The notes beneath the pieces are model-generated. The model was not told the origin of the DNA. It did no database searches and saw nothing but the letters and a program-made list of their open reading frames with translations. The position numbers and the translations under genes were made by a program. A stretch of DNA of 64,000 bases, taken from the NCBI GenBank assembly GCA_963710535.1, contig CAVQAW010000008.1:248001-312000 (forward strand), in the 5' to 3' direction. The DNA comes from Pelagihabitans sp963710535 (GTDB lineage: Bacteria; Bacteroidota; Bacteroidia; Flavobacteriales; Flavobacteriaceae). This document shows, piece by piece, positions 63,515-64,000 of this stretch (within the stretch, counting starts at the first letter, position 1; the number at the start of each line of letters is the position of its first letter).

Positions 63515-63588
63515 ATTGTTGATCGTATAGTTATATATAGAATAACGACGCCAACATATAAATATTGTTTTACGCTAAATAAGATATT

Positions 63589-64000
63589 TTAATTTGTGAG
63601 TACGATATTGTGTCTTTCTATGATTTTACGGAGGTTGATCAGGGCGTAACGCATCCTACCCAAGGCAGTATTGATACTGACACCCGTATTTTCTGAAATT
63701 TCCTTAAAGCTCATATCCTTATAGATGCGCATCAGCAATACCTCTTTCTGGTCATCTGGAAGTTCCTCGATCAACAATCTCAAATCGGTATCGATCTGGT
63801 CTTTGATGATTTGTTTTTCGGCATTGAGCTTATCGTCGCCGATTACCGAGAAGATATTGAAGTCATCGCTGCCTTCGAACATTGGCATTCTTTTGTTTCG
63901 CCTAAAATGATCGATGATCAGGTTGTGCGCAATGCGCATCACCCATGGCAAAAACTTACCCTCTTCACTGTAGTTGCCTTTTTTAAGGGTTTTGATTACC
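63589..64000 (-). CDS. RNA polymerase sigma factor (sigma-70 family, ECF type), 5' part beyond the window
   Basis: The last 137 residues: region 2.4 KFLPWVMRIAHNLIIDHFRRNKRMP, a linker (SDDFNIFSVIGDDKL), and region 4 LPDDQKEVLLMRIYKDMSFKEISENTGVSINTALGRMRYALINLRK with its HTH. The frame is open to the right edge of the window; the start is outside. Gene length cannot be compared. No anti-sigma gene follows; a 47-aa protein does. Confidence 0.93.
   Translation of the reverse strand, partial: VIKTLKKGNYSEEGKFLPWVMRIAHNLIIDHFRRNKRMPMFEGSDDFNIFSVIGDDKLNAEKQIIKDQIDTDLRLLIEELPDDQKEVLLMRIYKDMSFKEISENTGVSINTALGRMRYALINLRKIIERHNIVLTN

Overview
The window comes from a Bacteroidota chromosome, almost certainly a (probably marine) Flavobacteriaceae member. 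The gene families point there: DUF6090 proteins, a TonB receptor followed by a DUF4249 lipoprotein, a BatA-type vWA protein, a cytosolic NtrC-type system, and a RibB with a degenerate RibA half. So do the promoters, of the Bacteroidota type (-7 element TAnnTTTG), the scarcity of Shine-Dalgarno sequences, and several GTG or TTG starts.

Layout. 1-5.8 kb: a frameshifted M1 peptidase (5' end outside the window), a cluster of DUF6090 membrane proteins in stages of decay, a class V aminotransferase and a small beta-barrel protein. 6.0-22.4 kb (minus strand): a beta-propeller lipoprotein with a His/Gly tail, a broken four-helix-bundle gene flanked by unusual repeats, yifB, a TonB receptor/DUF4249/MG2-like outer-membrane operon, a penicillin acylase, dsbD and tilS. 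22.5-30.3 kb: an FMN reductase, an acyltransferase-like membrane protein, a CDGSH protein, lpdA, a divergent lrp/methionine gamma-lyase pair, nhaC and a DagK-type kinase. 30.4-36.1 kb (plus strand): ftsK-lolA-lptF/G-ribB, an envelope and riboflavin run joined by short gaps and overlaps. 36.1-42.8 kb (minus strand): a DegT aminotransferase, nitroreductase, TauE permease, and a polysaccharide or sugar group (DUF1080 hydrolase, Gfo/Idh/MocA oxidoreductase, sulfatase).

43.0-47.9 kb is a compact signalling module: a cytosolic GAF histidine kinase, a sigma-54 activator, a Rnk/GreA-like protein preceded by a textbook -24/-12 promoter (TGGCAC-N5-TTGC), a small secreted protein, an MCP-type four-helix membrane sensor without output domain, and a small membrane protein.

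47.9-53.2 kb is accessory DNA, visibly AT-richer than the rest over much of its length. It has two decayed copies of the same tyrosine-recombinase tail flanking a three-gene cassette, then a mini-MscS channel, a large imperfect palindrome resembling a cassette recombination site, an amidohydrolase, and five ~105-bp repeats lying beside tRNA-Ser(TGA). This is the best candidate for an undescribed mobile system.

53.4-64 kb returns to housekeeping genes: a family 2 glycosyltransferase, BatA-like protein, metal-ligand-less dihydroorotase homologue, two DUF4870-like membrane proteins, an esterase, an MBL hydrolase, a conserved 499-aa protein, bcp, an iron-sulfur-less endonuclease III, a 47-aa protein, and a sigma factor cut by the window end.
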